From NCBI RefSeq assembly GCF_021043365.1, contig NZ_JAJNDU010000001.1, forward strand, positions 830,164 through 894,163: DNA of 64,000 bases, read 5' to 3'. A model generated the notes under the pieces. It was not told the origin of the DNA. It searched no databases and saw only the letters and a list, made by a program, of their open reading frames with translations. Shown here piece after piece: positions 54,117-62,858 of the stretch. The position numbers were made by a program, and so were the translations under genes. The stretch is from Sphingomonas sp. IC-11 (GTDB lineage: Bacteria; Pseudomonadota; Alphaproteobacteria; Sphingomonadales; Sphingomonadaceae). Each line of letters opens with the position of its first letter. The first letter of the stretch is position 1.

Positions 54117-55202
54117 GTGGCCGGGACGAAGGACATAACGAACCAGTTCCTGGAGGCCGCAGTCGACCCGGCACGTTGGATGGACGTGCTGGAGCGTCTC
54201 GCGCATGAAACCGGCTCCGATCATGCTCAGATCATCGGTGTGGGGCCAAGCTTTTCACTTGAGTTCAACTGGGTCAACGACATGGATGCTTCGGCCCATG
54301 CTGTTGCCGACCGCGCAGAATTGATGACGCCGGCGACCAATTATCGTGTCGCTGCGGGGCTCACCCAATCCTCTCGGACGATTTCCTGGGAAGACCGATA
54401 CGAGGCGATCAAGCCGCACCTGACCGACGACGCTTACCTCGACATGTGCAACGACCTGCGGATACCCTTTGGTTGCCAGACCAATCTGCTTGTCGAAGCA
54501 GACGGATTGATCGGCTTTGCGCTTTTGCGGTCGGATCGAAACGGGCCCACGGACGCAGAGACGCGCGCCTTATTCGCCAGCGCGTGCGCACCTGCCGCCG
54601 CCGCTGTGTCGCTTCAGGCGGGGCTCGAGCGTGAGGGATATCAGCTAGTGGCCGGCGCTTTCGAAGTGATGAGCGTCGCGTGTTTCGTGCTGGATCGGTC
54701 CATGTCCGTTCGGGCGATGAGCCGCGCGGCCGAACAATTGCTTTCAGATGGTACGCTGCAGTTGGTGGATGGCCGTGTGACTGCCTCATCTCCCGGCGCC
54801 CAGCGCCGGATCGGGTCGGCTACGACAGCGGTGATGGAGGGCCGGGCTGCCGCTGCCAGTGTCGCCGCGCCGGACGCCGCCGGCATGTTGATGCTGAAGG
54901 TGCACCGCCTGCCGTCGCGCGAATGGAATATGGGCTTTGCGCCGTTTGCCATCCTGATCGCCAAACGCCCGCCGGGCGGGAGCGACGCGGATGTTGCGGT
55001 TCTTCGCGACGCCTACGGGTTGACCGTGGCCGAGGCGGAGATTGCGATGCTGTTGAGGGCAGGGCGAACACGAGAAGCGATATGCGCGGTGCGTGCCATC
55101 ACGCGCGAGACCCTGCGCAGCCACCTAAGATCGTTGTTTTCCAAGCTGGGCGTGAAGAAGGAAACGGAGGCCATTCACCTACTGCACGCCCTGCTTAGTT
55201 GA
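54117..55202 (+). CDS. LuxR-type HTH transcriptional regulator
   Basis: A 361-residue regulator. The C-terminal GerE/LuxR HTH is at about 297-358 (YGLTVAEAEIAMLLRAGRT, then ITRETLRSHLRSLFSKLGVK). The front 290 residues hold no response-regulator receiver and no autoinducer motif that I can see; they look like a PAS/GAF-type sensor (FLEAAVDPARWMDVLERLA at the start). The start is a GTG at 54117 without a clear ribosome site; the palindrome lies just upstream. The signal is unknown. Confidence 0.85.
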   Translation: MAGTKDITNQFLEAAVDPARWMDVLERLAHETGSDHAQIIGVGPSFSLEFNWVNDMDASAHAVADRAELMTPATNYRVAAGLTQSSRTISWEDRYEAIKPHLTDDAYLDMCNDLRIPFGCQTNLLVEADGLIGFALLRSDRNGPTDAETRALFASACAPAAAAVSLQAGLEREGYQLVAGAFEVMSVACFVLDRSMSVRAMSRAAEQLLSDGTLQLVDGRVTASSPGAQRRIGSATTAVMEGRAAAASVAAPDAAGMLMLKVHRLPSREWNMGFAPFAILIAKRPPGGSDADVAVLRDAYGLTVAEAEIAMLLRAGRTREAICAVRAITRETLRSHLRSLFSKLGVKKETEAIHLLHALLS

Positions 55203-55213
55203 TGAGGCAGCGA

Positions 55214-56407
55214 TCAGGGATCGTTACGATCCCGGGAAGCTGACGCAACCTCATGAACGGCCTGCACCTCGGGATAGGGCATGATCAGTTTGCCGTCCGG
55301 AGCCGCGGTAAACGTGGTCTGCGTGGGATAGGGGATCGCAATCCCCTCGGCATCGAAACGGCGGTAAATGGCGAGGCCAACGGCATGCCGGGCATCATAG
55401 GCGGTCTGGTAATCCGCAGTCGTTGATTCGAATTCGAGTTCGAAGTCGATCGATGATGCGCCGAAGCTGACGAAACCTGCGCGCACGAAAACCTGATCGT
55501 TGCGCTCCACCTCTTCCTTGAGGATTTGAGGGAGGCGATCCAGCAGATCGCGGCTGGTTTCATAGGCGACACCGATGGCGAGCTTGGTTCGGCGACGATC
55601 GCGCTGCGTATTGTTGACGATCTCCTTGTCCAGAAGGTTGCGGTTCGAGATGATCCGCTGCTCCCCGTTAACACCTCGGATGCGCGTGGACTTGAGGCCG
55701 ATCTCCTCCACGGTGCCGGAACTGGAATCGTAGGTGATCGAATCGCCGCGACGGAATGGCCGGTCGAAGATGATCGCGAGCGCCGCGAAAAGATCGGCAA
55801 AGATCCCTTGCGCCGCAAGGCCGATGGCGATGCCGCCGACGCCAAGACCAGCGACAAGGCCGGTGACGTTCACGCCAAGATTGTCGAGGACGACGACCAG
55901 CGCGATGGCAAAGACCACGATGGTCACCAGCAGGCGAATGAGCCCCATCGCGTTCATCAGCGCTTCGCCGGAGTAGTTTTCCGCCCGGGTGCGATGCTCG
56001 ATGGCGCCCAGGATCAACTCGCGTGCCCATGTCGCCGCCTGGAAGACGGCGGCCAGGGTGAAGAGGAAGTTGATCGTGGTCGCGACTATAACCGGTGGAT
56101 CGGCATAGCCTGCCACCAACTGGGCGGCGACCATGATGATGAAGAAGGTGCTGGTGCGCTCGATCGCCCGGCCGAACACGGCTGACCAACCTTTGCCGGT
56201 GTGCGACCGGCCGGCGAGCCGCGGTCCGAGGCCGCGAAGCCACAAAAGGGCAAGGGCGATGGTGGTGCCGATCGCCAATGCAATCGCGATTTGCAGCCAA
56301 TGCGCGCCGAACCAGTCGACGCTGGAGATCCAGAAGGTGGATATCTGCTGCTGAACGTCGTCGGCCGATATTTTCGGCAGGGGTGCCGCGCTGTTCTTCG
56401 CTGTCAT
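55214..56407 (-). CDS. Mechanosensitive channel of the MscS family
   Basis: A 397-residue MscS-type channel with four membrane segments (WLQIAIALAIGTTIALALLWL, FFIIMVAAQLVAGY, a segment at about 105-125, LIRLLVTIVVFAIALVVVL) and the pore helix with GLGVGGIAIGLAAQGIFADL. The beta domain (FRRGDSITYDSSSGTVEEIGLKST in part) and the C-terminal alpha/beta part follow. It releases solutes when the membrane is stretched. Confidence 0.93.
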   Translation of the reverse strand: MTAKNSAAPLPKISADDVQQQISTFWISSVDWFGAHWLQIAIALAIGTTIALALLWLRGLGPRLAGRSHTGKGWSAVFGRAIERTSTFFIIMVAAQLVAGYADPPVIVATTINFLFTLAAVFQAATWARELILGAIEHRTRAENYSGEALMNAMGLIRLLVTIVVFAIALVVVLDNLGVNVTGLVAGLGVGGIAIGLAAQGIFADLFAALAIIFDRPFRRGDSITYDSSSGTVEEIGLKSTRIRGVNGEQRIISNRNLLDKEIVNNTQRDRRRTKLAIGVAYETSRDLLDRLPQILKEEVERNDQVFVRAGFVSFGASSIDFELEFESTTADYQTAYDARHAVGLAIYRRFDAEGIAIPYPTQTTFTAAPDGKLIMPYPEVQAVHEVASASRDRNDP

Positions 56408-56543
56408 CCGATCCTTCTACGATATTTAAATAGCCGCTGCGCCAGCGGAGATTGTCCTGTCGATCCCGGAGGTACGTCAGTCGATGCGCAGACGGCGAAC
56501 GTGCATGGAACGGGCGCCCTCATGATTTCGCGGGATGCGGCGT

Positions 56544-57554
56544 TCACGCCGCCTCTCGCGCGCTTCCATTTTCGCCGGTTTCCAGAAAGGCGATTAGTCC
56601 TCGCTCGGCGCGGCTGAGCCACCGAGTGGTACGGGGAAGATGCAAGGCGCTCCGGAAGGCTTCCTGCCCATCCTTGATTAGCGCGATCAAGGCGGGATGG
56701 ACGTAGGATTTGCGCGCGATAGCAGGGGTATTACCGAGCCGTTCCGTCACGGGCGCAAGCAAGGTCTTGAGGCTGATGTCCTTTTTCGCATGCGCCAGGG
56801 TTTCGAACGCGATCACGCTCGCCCCCCAAGTGCGGAAATGCTTGGCGGTGAAGTCCTCGCCCATCGCTTCCTTGATATAAGCGTTTACGTCCGAGGACGT
56901 GATCGGGCGAGCTTCCCCGCAGTCATCGACATATTGAAACAGCTTCTGACCGGGTAGATCCTGGCACCGCTTCACAAAGCGGGCGAGGCTGCCATCGGTA
57001 ATGGTTAGCATCCGCAGCTTGCCGGACTTCGCCTTGTACTGAAGCTTCAACGTGCTGCCGCGGATCTTTGCGTGCCGATCACGCAGCGTCGTGACCCCAA
57101 AGCTCTTGTTGCTCTTGGCGTACGTCTCGTTGCCGATCCGCAGGTGCGCGATGTCTAGCAATTTGACGATGGCCGCGATCGTCTTTTCCTTGGAATGACC
57201 GCGGGTTTTGAGATCGGCCTCAACCCGCTCGCGAAGCCGGGGAAGCGCCCTGCCAAACGCGGCGCACAGATTATACTTCTCATCCTCCCGCGCGGCGCGG
57301 AATTCCGGGTGATAGCGATATTGCTTGCGGCCTTTTTCGTCCCAGCCGACGGCCTGAATGTGACCCGCCGGGTCCGGGCAGAACCATGCGTCGCGGTACG
57401 CGGGCGGCAGGCCGATGGCATTCAGCCTGTCAATTTCATCACGATCGGTGATGCGGCTACCTTGGGGATCGAAATAGGCCCAGCCATGGCGCATCTTCTT
57501 CCGGGTAATCCCCGGCTCCTCATCGTCGTGGTATACGATCTTCGTCGACGCCAC
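56544..57554 (-). CDS. DNA topoisomerase IB
   Basis: A 336-residue bacterial type IB topoisomerase that relaxes DNA by a 3'-phosphotyrosine link. The catalytic residues are seen in order: R in HLRIGNETYAKSNKSFG, K in KAKSGKLRMLTI, R-x2-H-like KHFRTWGAS, and Tyr284 in ARKSYVHP. Single gene. It is divergent from the DJ-1/PfpI gene with a 111-bp gap. Confidence 0.93.
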   Translation of the reverse strand: MASTKIVYHDDEEPGITRKKMRHGWAYFDPQGSRITDRDEIDRLNAIGLPPAYRDAWFCPDPAGHIQAVGWDEKGRKQYRYHPEFRAAREDEKYNLCAAFGRALPRLRERVEADLKTRGHSKEKTIAAIVKLLDIAHLRIGNETYAKSNKSFGVTTLRDRHAKIRGSTLKLQYKAKSGKLRMLTITDGSLARFVKRCQDLPGQKLFQYVDDCGEARPITSSDVNAYIKEAMGEDFTAKHFRTWGASVIAFETLAHAKKDISLKTLLAPVTERLGNTPAIARKSYVHPALIALIKDGQEAFRSALHLPRTTRWLSRAERGLIAFLETGENGSAREAA

Positions 57555-57665
57555 TGGGCAACCTCCACATATCCCCGGAAATGCGTGGGCAGCCGCGCGG
57601 GTTCCGGAACGGGCCAGTCCCCCGCCGGTTATGGAGGGAAACCTGCATATCGGAGTTCCAGCGAC

Positions 57666-58217
57666 ATGGCCGACCTATCTCAAGCACGCGTGCTCATCCT
57701 CGCAACCGATGGCTTCGAGGATGCTGAACTGTTCGAGCCTCGCCAGGCGCTGCTCGACGCCGGCGCGCAAGTGACGCTGGCCTCGATCAAGACCGATCCG
57801 ATCCAGGGCGTGAAGGGGGACACGGACCCGACGCGCACCATCACGCCGGATCTCACGCTGGATCAAGTCGACACCGAGGATTACGATGCGCTGCTGCTCC
57901 CCGGCGGCGTCGGCAATCCCGACAAGATGCGCATGGAGGATCGCGCCGTAGCGATCGTTGGTGAGTTCATGGATGACGACAAGATCGTCGCCGCCATTTG
58001 CCACGCCCCGTGGTTGCTTGTGGAAGCGGACGTAGTGGACGGGCGCCGCGTCACGAGCTGGCCGTCGGTTCGAACCGACCTGGAAAATGCCGGCGGTAAT
58101 GTCGTGGACGAGGAGGTGGTGATCGACGAAAACCTGATCACTAGTCGCAAGCCGGACGATATCCCCGCATTCAACCGTGCGCTGATCGCTGCGCTGGAGG
58201 ATGAACTCACCGAATAA
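57666..58217 (+). CDS. DJ-1/PfpI family protein (type 1 glutamine amidotransferase-like)
   Basis: A 183-residue DJ-1/PfpI protein: Glu18 in GFEDAELFEPR, nucleophile Cys112 in AAICHAPWLL, GGVGNPDKMR in between. Members act as glyoxalase III or deglycase-like enzymes or chaperones; which applies is unknown. ATG at 57666. The fdhD frame opens inside its last codons. Confidence 0.9.
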   Translation: MADLSQARVLILATDGFEDAELFEPRQALLDAGAQVTLASIKTDPIQGVKGDTDPTRTITPDLTLDQVDTEDYDALLLPGGVGNPDKMRMEDRAVAIVGEFMDDDKIVAAICHAPWLLVEADVVDGRRVTSWPSVRTDLENAGGNVVDEEVVIDENLITSRKPDDIPAFNRALIAALEDELTE

Positions 58218-58257
58218 CGGCTTGTCCCTCACGCATGCGCGCCGCACGATGCCGCGC

Positions 58258-59046
58258 ATGACGAGCGAGGTGCGACCGGCGGCGATCACAAGCCACTTCA
58301 AGCGAGTGCCTGCGAGCGGGCCTGCGGTGCCGGTGTCGCGAGCGCTGGCGGATGAAGTGCCAATCGCCATTGAGTGCAACGGCGTTGCCTATGCGGTGCT
58401 GATGGCGACGCCCGCTGCCGTGGAGGAACTCGCCGCCGGCTTTGCTCTTGGCGAGCGGTTGATCGACGGCGTGGACGACCTCCGCGGTATCGACGTGCAT
58501 GATACAGGGGAGGGGATCCTCGTCCGGCTCAGTCTTGCCAGACGGGTGGCCGAACGCATCACCGAACGGGTTCGCCATAGGAGCTCGGACGCGTCATGTG
58601 GCCTGTGCGGAGTGGAGACGCTTGCGCAGGCGCTGCGGCCATTGCCTGCCGCAAAGCCTTGGGATGGTGACGACGCGGCGGTTTTCGCGGCCTTTCACGC
58701 CCTGCGGGATCATCAACCGCTCAATGCGGAGACGGGCGCGGTTCACGCAGCGGCGTCCTGCACGCGCGAGGGCGCAATCCGGGCCGTGTACGAGGACGTG
58801 GGCCGGCACAACGCTTTCGACAAATTGATCGGGTCCATGCTGCTTGCGCGGCAGGAGTGGGGCGGCGGCTTTGCCCTGCTCACTTCGCGCTGTTCGTTCG
58901 AACTGGTCGAGAAAGCGGTTCTCGCCGGATGTCCGATGCTCGCCACCATTTCGGCTCCCACCCGGCTTGCCGTGGAGCGGGCGGAGGGGGCGGGATTGGC
59001 GCTGCGTTCACTGGTGCGCGCAGATGCCTTGCTGGCAAGCGGATGA
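58258..59046 (+). CDS. fdhD: Formate dehydrogenase accessory sulfurtransferase FdhD
   Basis: A 262-residue FdhD that passes sulfur from IscS to the molybdenum cofactor of formate dehydrogenase. The catalytic Cys pair is in ASCGLCGVETL; other signs are EELAAGFALGERLI, HAAASCTREG, YEDVGRHNAFDKLIG and LTSRCSFELVEKA. Starts at 58201 (overlapping the previous gene), 58249 and 58258 are possible; none has a proper ribosome site. No formate dehydrogenase gene lies in this window. Confidence 0.92.
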   Translation: MTSEVRPAAITSHFKRVPASGPAVPVSRALADEVPIAIECNGVAYAVLMATPAAVEELAAGFALGERLIDGVDDLRGIDVHDTGEGILVRLSLARRVAERITERVRHRSSDASCGLCGVETLAQALRPLPAAKPWDGDDAAVFAAFHALRDHQPLNAETGAVHAAASCTREGAIRAVYEDVGRHNAFDKLIGSMLLARQEWGGGFALLTSRCSFELVEKAVLAGCPMLATISAPTRLAVERAEGAGLALRSLVRADALLASG

Positions 59047-59121
59047 CGGTGGGATCCCGTCGGCGTGTTAGTGCCTGCTTCCGCTTATTGTCCGAGACAG
59101 CCGGTGCGGTAAGGGCGCTTC

Positions 59122-59550
59122 ATGCGCCCGTTCCTCAAATCCGTTCTGCTGGGCGCTCTGGCCGGCGCGGCGCCTTATCTGCTCGCGTCGCTCCTGTTCA
59201 CATTGGTGGCCATTCCGCGTGCCTTCACCAGCATGCGTGAGTTCGCATCGCTTTTCTTGCTCGCTGCCTCTCCGATGATCGTTGCTGTTCCGATCGTCAC
59301 AGCCGGCGGACTCATGATCGGATTGCCCACATCGCGCCTATTGAAGCGGTGGAACAAGGAGAACGGCTTTACCTATACGGGTGCCGGGGGCGGCTCGGGA
59401 GCCTTGGTGGCGTTGATTCTGGGGCTGCTGTTCGACCTCCCGGACCTGACATGGGCGGCGTTGCTAGGAGCCCTGAGCGGGGCGGTGACTGGCTTCAGCT
59501 GGTGGCGACTGGCGAGATCGCCACGCGCCCGAACGCCCGAGGCGCGCTAG
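59122..59550 (+). CDS. Hypothetical membrane protein
   Basis: A 142-residue protein with four hydrophobic stretches: VLLGALAGAAPYLLASLLFTL, LFLLAASPMIVAVPIVTAGGLMIG (long), SGALVALILGLLF and WAALLGALSGAVTGF. It is probably an inner-membrane protein. I do not recognise a family. Its TAG stop shares the bases CTAG with the stop of the HNH gene on the other strand. Confidence 0.7.
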   Translation: MRPFLKSVLLGALAGAAPYLLASLLFTLVAIPRAFTSMREFASLFLLAASPMIVAVPIVTAGGLMIGLPTSRLLKRWNKENGFTYTGAGGGSGALVALILGLLFDLPDLTWAALLGALSGAVTGFSWWRLARSPRARTPEAR

Positions 59551-59873
59551 CGCGGTCGTCGGGTCGGCGCGTGGAAGTCGGGCGGCTTGTTTGCAATCCA
59601 GCGCAGAAAGCGGGACATGGCCGGCAGTGCTCGCACCGCCTCCAGATCGGCAAGGCGTGCCAGCGTGTTATTGTCCGCCGCGGCGTGAATAGCGCGATGG
59701 CAGATCGGGTGGACTGGCGCCGTCTGAGTGCCACCCTTGCTTTTCGGAACGACATGGTGCCACTCGACCCGCGCGCCAAACAGGCGGCCGCACAGCGCGC
59801 ATTCCGCAGGAGGTGGCGGAGCGATGCGAGCCTCCGCTGCAGCCATAGCGATCTTGCGTTTGACCCGTCCCAT
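59547..59873 (-). CDS. Small HNH endonuclease-like protein
   Basis: A 108-residue protein with an HNH zinc fold: CALC at 25-28, HH in VEWHHVVPKSKGGT at 39-40, and HPICHRAIH at 55-63 with the second Cys/His pair. The sequence is complete and compact, so it could cut DNA or RNA. A basic N-terminus precedes it. No phage or restriction genes are near. The stop overlaps that of the membrane protein gene tail to tail. Confidence 0.82.
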   Translation of the reverse strand: MGRVKRKIAMAAAEARIAPPPPAECALCGRLFGARVEWHHVVPKSKGGTQTAPVHPICHRAIHAAADNNTLARLADLEAVRALPAMSRFLRWIANKPPDFHAPTRRPR

Positions 59874-59928
59874 CGAGGCTTCATGTAGTGTCTTGGACAG
59901 CCGCTTGCAGCGGGCGGCGCAATCGGCA

Positions 59929-59940
59929 TAACAACGGTTA
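59929..59940. promoter_or_regulatory. TAAC-N4-GTTA motif before the SDR/kinase operon
   Basis: The inverted motif TAAC-AACG-GTTA lies 41 bases before the ATG of the SDR gene at 59981. The same arrangement occurs in the hydrolase/monooxygenase promoter region (63697-63708). Confidence 0.4.
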
Positions 59941-59980
59941 AGTCAGCCGGCTTACGATCGGCGACACCAGGAGAAGATGC

Positions 59981-60727
59981 ATGGCCGAACCTCACCCCTT
60001 GTTCGATCTGACGGGCAAGGTCGCGCTGATTACCGGGGGCTCTCGTGGGCTGGGTCGTGAGATGGCGCTCGCCTTCGCAGACGCCGGCGCGGACGTCATC
60101 GTCTCCAGCCGCAAGGCAGAAGCGTGCGAGGCGGTGGTTTCAGAGATCGAGGCGAAAGGCCGCCGTGCTGCGGCCATTCCGGCGCACGCGGCCAAATGGG
60201 ACGAAATGGATCGGCTGGCGGACGCGGCCTGGGAGGCGTTCGGCAAAATCGACATCCTGGTTGCGAATGCCGGCATGGGGCCGCTGGTGCCGAGCCATGA
60301 GGTGTCCGAGGCGCTGTTTGACAGTGTCGTCGGGCTGAATTTCAAAGGGCCGTTCCGCCTGATGGCGAACATTGCGCACCGCATGGCGCAGGGGGAAGGC
60401 GGCACAATCCTAGCGACCTCGTCAATCGCCTCGCTGCGTCCGACGCCGATGGTGGTGCCCTATGCCGGGGCAAAGGCAGCACTGAACGCGATGGTTTCCA
60501 GCATGGCCCATGAATACGGACCAAAGGTGCGCGTCAATGCGATCGCCGCTGGCCCGTTCCTTACCGACATCTCCAAAGCGTGGACCGAGGAAGCGCGCGA
60601 GAAGACAGATAGCGCCGCAGGCCGGCCCGGGCGCCCCGAGGAGATCGTGACGAGCGCGCTATATCTCGCGAGCCCGGCGTCGAGCTTCGTCACTGGCACC
60701 GTGATCCGCTGTGACGGTGGCTGCTGA
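59981..60727 (+). CDS. SDR family oxidoreductase
   Basis: A 248-residue classical short-chain dehydrogenase: TGGSRGLGREMAL at about 17-29, NAGMG at about 93-97, Ser and YAGAKAAL (Tyr, Lys) at about 145-165. Oxidises or reduces an alcohol/ketone with NAD(P). AGGAGAAG lies before the ATG. It shares one base with the start of the kinase-like gene (TGATG), so the pair is coupled. Confidence 0.9.
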   Translation: MAEPHPLFDLTGKVALITGGSRGLGREMALAFADAGADVIVSSRKAEACEAVVSEIEAKGRRAAAIPAHAAKWDEMDRLADAAWEAFGKIDILVANAGMGPLVPSHEVSEALFDSVVGLNFKGPFRLMANIAHRMAQGEGGTILATSSIASLRPTPMVVPYAGAKAALNAMVSSMAHEYGPKVRVNAIAAGPFLTDISKAWTEEAREKTDSAAGRPGRPEEIVTSALYLASPASSFVTGTVIRCDGGC

Positions 60728-61794
60728 TGGCGGCGGATCTGGAGGCAGGGGCCGTTGATGCGGCATGGCTAACCACCCGGCTGCGCAATGCCGGCGTGCT
60801 GAGGGACGCACGCGTGATTGCGGTCGACGCTACGCCGGTCGGCGTCGGCATGCTCGGAGATTCCATTCGCTTCGCGGTGAATTATGACATTGAAGAAGGT
60901 GCGCCCGCGTCATTCGTCGGAAAGTTTGCGAGCGCCGATCCTACCAGTCGGCAAACGGGTGCGGGCTTCGGCCTCTACGAACGCGAAGTCGGCTTTTACC
61001 GTCACGTCGCTGATACGGTGGCGGTCCGTTCGCCCAAATGTGTGTCCGCAGAGCATGATCCGGCCGATGGCACCTTCGCGCTGCTGCTGGAGGATTTGAC
61101 GCCGGCACGGGCGGGCAACCAACTGACTGGTTGCGGACTGGCTGACGCCGAGCGGGCGATGGAGCAGGCGGCAGCCTTGCACGGGCCGCGGTGGAATGAT
61201 GCGACGCTGCGTCAGCATGCATTTTTAGACACAAGCGGCGCACGCGACTTCGTTATCAGCGTGTTTCCGGATTGCCTGGCCGAGTTTCACCGCCGCTACG
61301 ATGGCGTGCTGGAGCCAGAATATATGGCAGTGTGCGACCGCTATGGTGCGCTCATTGCCAGTGCCCCGACGCACCAACCGGCGAACTTCACGCTGACGCA
61401 TGGCGACTTCCGGCTCGACAACATGCTGTTCGACGCGCGAGGCGGAGAGGTGCCGCTGGCGGTGCTCGACTGGCAGTCGCCGGCGATCGGCCTTGGCGCA
61501 GTCGACGTCGCGTATTTCCTTGGCCTCGCGCTATCGATCGAGGATCGTCGGGCGCATGAGCGGCATCTGCTGGAATATTACCTCGATCAGCTGCGCGGAT
61601 ATGGCGTAGGCGACTATGGCTATGACGATCTCTACCGCGACTATCGGCTGACCTTGTTGTCCGGCGTCTCCACCGCGGTTTTCGCCTCCGCCTCCACCAA
61701 GCGGACGGAACGCGGTGATGCGATGTTCCTGGCCATGGCCCGTGGCGGTTGCGCCCAAGCGATCGACTGCGATGCGCTGGCATTGATGGCATGA
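60727..61794 (+). CDS. APH-like phosphotransferase family protein
   Basis: A 355-residue protein of the aminoglycoside-phosphotransferase/choline-kinase fold. The catalytic loop is LTHGDFRLDNMLFD (H-G-D-x4-N) at about 221-234 and the metal Asp is in AVLDWQSP at about 244. Members of this type next to SDR and acyl-CoA genes are like the kinase domain of ACAD10/ACAD11, which phosphorylates hydroxyacyl-CoA. No antibiotic role is suggested. Confidence 0.85.
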   Translation: MAADLEAGAVDAAWLTTRLRNAGVLRDARVIAVDATPVGVGMLGDSIRFAVNYDIEEGAPASFVGKFASADPTSRQTGAGFGLYEREVGFYRHVADTVAVRSPKCVSAEHDPADGTFALLLEDLTPARAGNQLTGCGLADAERAMEQAAALHGPRWNDATLRQHAFLDTSGARDFVISVFPDCLAEFHRRYDGVLEPEYMAVCDRYGALIASAPTHQPANFTLTHGDFRLDNMLFDARGGEVPLAVLDWQSPAIGLGAVDVAYFLGLALSIEDRRAHERHLLEYYLDQLRGYGVGDYGYDDLYRDYRLTLLSGVSTAVFASASTKRTERGDAMFLAMARGGCAQAIDCDALALMA

Positions 61795-61802
61795 GGTAAG
61801 GC

Positions 61803-61831
61803 GCGGCGGGCATGGATCAGCCGCCCGCCGC
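61803..61831. terminator. Hairpin between convergent kinase and hydrolase genes
   Basis: GCGGCGGGC (61803-61811) pairs with GCCCGCCGC (61823-61831), an exact 9-bp stem with an 11-base loop, nine bases past the kinase stop. No T run is seen. Confidence 0.45.
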
Positions 61832-61967
61832 TATGGGGCTGCAAGGGAGCAGCAAATGAATGGGAATGCAATTCGGCGGCCACACCGGGAACGGGCCTGA
61901 TCGAACGAAGACCTGACGCCTTATCCCGGGCGTAGGTTTTTCAGTGACCGTTCTCTTGCGGCGCGGG

Positions 61968-62858
61968 TCAGGCCTTCGGCAGCCACTCCTTGATGATCTC
62001 GTTCACCGCTTCGGGCGCTTCCTGCTGCACCCAGTGGGAAACACCGGGGAGGCGCCGGATCGTCAGGTCCTTCACGTAACGCTCGGTGCCGTCGAGCGTC
62101 TCAAGCCCGAGCGCCTTGTCCTCCTCGCCCCAGACGATCAGCGTCGGCACATCCACGTTGCCGTCGCCAAGCTCCATCGCGCCGCGGTTGCGCAGGGCAG
62201 CGCGGTACCAGTTGACCATCGCGGTCAAGGCGCCAGGGCGCTGCGCCGCCTTGGCGTAGACGTCGAGCACCTCGTCCGGGAAGCGGCTCTTGTCGACGGC
62301 CATGCCGCGGAACGCTTCGCGGATGCCGCGCGCATCGTTCCGCCCGAGCGACCATTCGGGCAGGAACGGAAGCTGGAAGAAGGCGACATACCAGCTGCGC
62401 TTGCGCTGCGGCCCGTGCTTCAGCGCTTCCGCAAAGCACAGGGGGTGGGGCAGGTTCATCACCACCAGCCGCTCGATCGGCCGCTTCTTGCCGATTGCGA
62501 ACAGCCAGGCGATTGCGCCGCCCCAATCGTGCGCCATCAGCGTCAGTTTTTTGGCGCCGCTCGCGTCGAACAGCGCGGCCGCGTCCTCCACGATCTGGTC
62601 GGAACGATAGGCGGCAACACCCTTGGGGCGCGAGGAGGCGCCATAGCCGCGCTGGTTGGGGGCCCAGACGCGATAGCCCATCTCCGCCAGCAGCGGCATC
62701 TGGTAGCGCCAGGAGAAGTTCAGCTCCGGGAAGCCGTGAAGGCACAGGATCAGGTGGTCGCCGCTTCCTGCCTCGGCCACCTCGAAGACACGGCCGTTGG
62801 CGGCGACCTCGCGGATGGTGATGCCGCTATCGGCGGGCGGGTTCCAGCTCGGGGTCAT
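61968..62858 (-). CDS. Alpha/beta hydrolase, epoxide-hydrolase-like
   Basis: A 296-residue alpha/beta hydrolase. The oxyanion motif HGFPE is at 41-45 and the nucleophile is Asp111 in AHDWGGAIAW, the pattern of epoxide hydrolases and haloalkane dehalogenases rather than the Ser of esterases. The His is in GVSHWVQQEAPE near the C-terminus. Its ATG overlaps the stop of the upstream SDR gene (62855-62858, ATGA). Confidence 0.88.
   Translation of the reverse strand: MTPSWNPPADSGITIREVAANGRVFEVAEAGSGDHLILCLHGFPELNFSWRYQMPLLAEMGYRVWAPNQRGYGASSRPKGVAAYRSDQIVEDAAALFDASGAKKLTLMAHDWGGAIAWLFAIGKKRPIERLVVMNLPHPLCFAEALKHGPQRKRSWYVAFFQLPFLPEWSLGRNDARGIREAFRGMAVDKSRFPDEVLDVYAKAAQRPGALTAMVNWYRAALRNRGAMELGDGNVDVPTLIVWGEEDKALGLETLDGTERYVKDLTIRRLPGVSHWVQQEAPEAVNEIIKEWLPKA

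Noticed and set aside
59547..59873. Homing endonuclease or restriction system
   Set aside because: Only a single small HNH domain; no methyltransferase, intron or inserted gene is seen nearby.
60727..61794. Aminoglycoside resistance gene
   Set aside because: The kinase fold is shared, but the operon context with an SDR gene and the residues outside the catalytic loop point to metabolic kinases like the ACAD10/11 domain.
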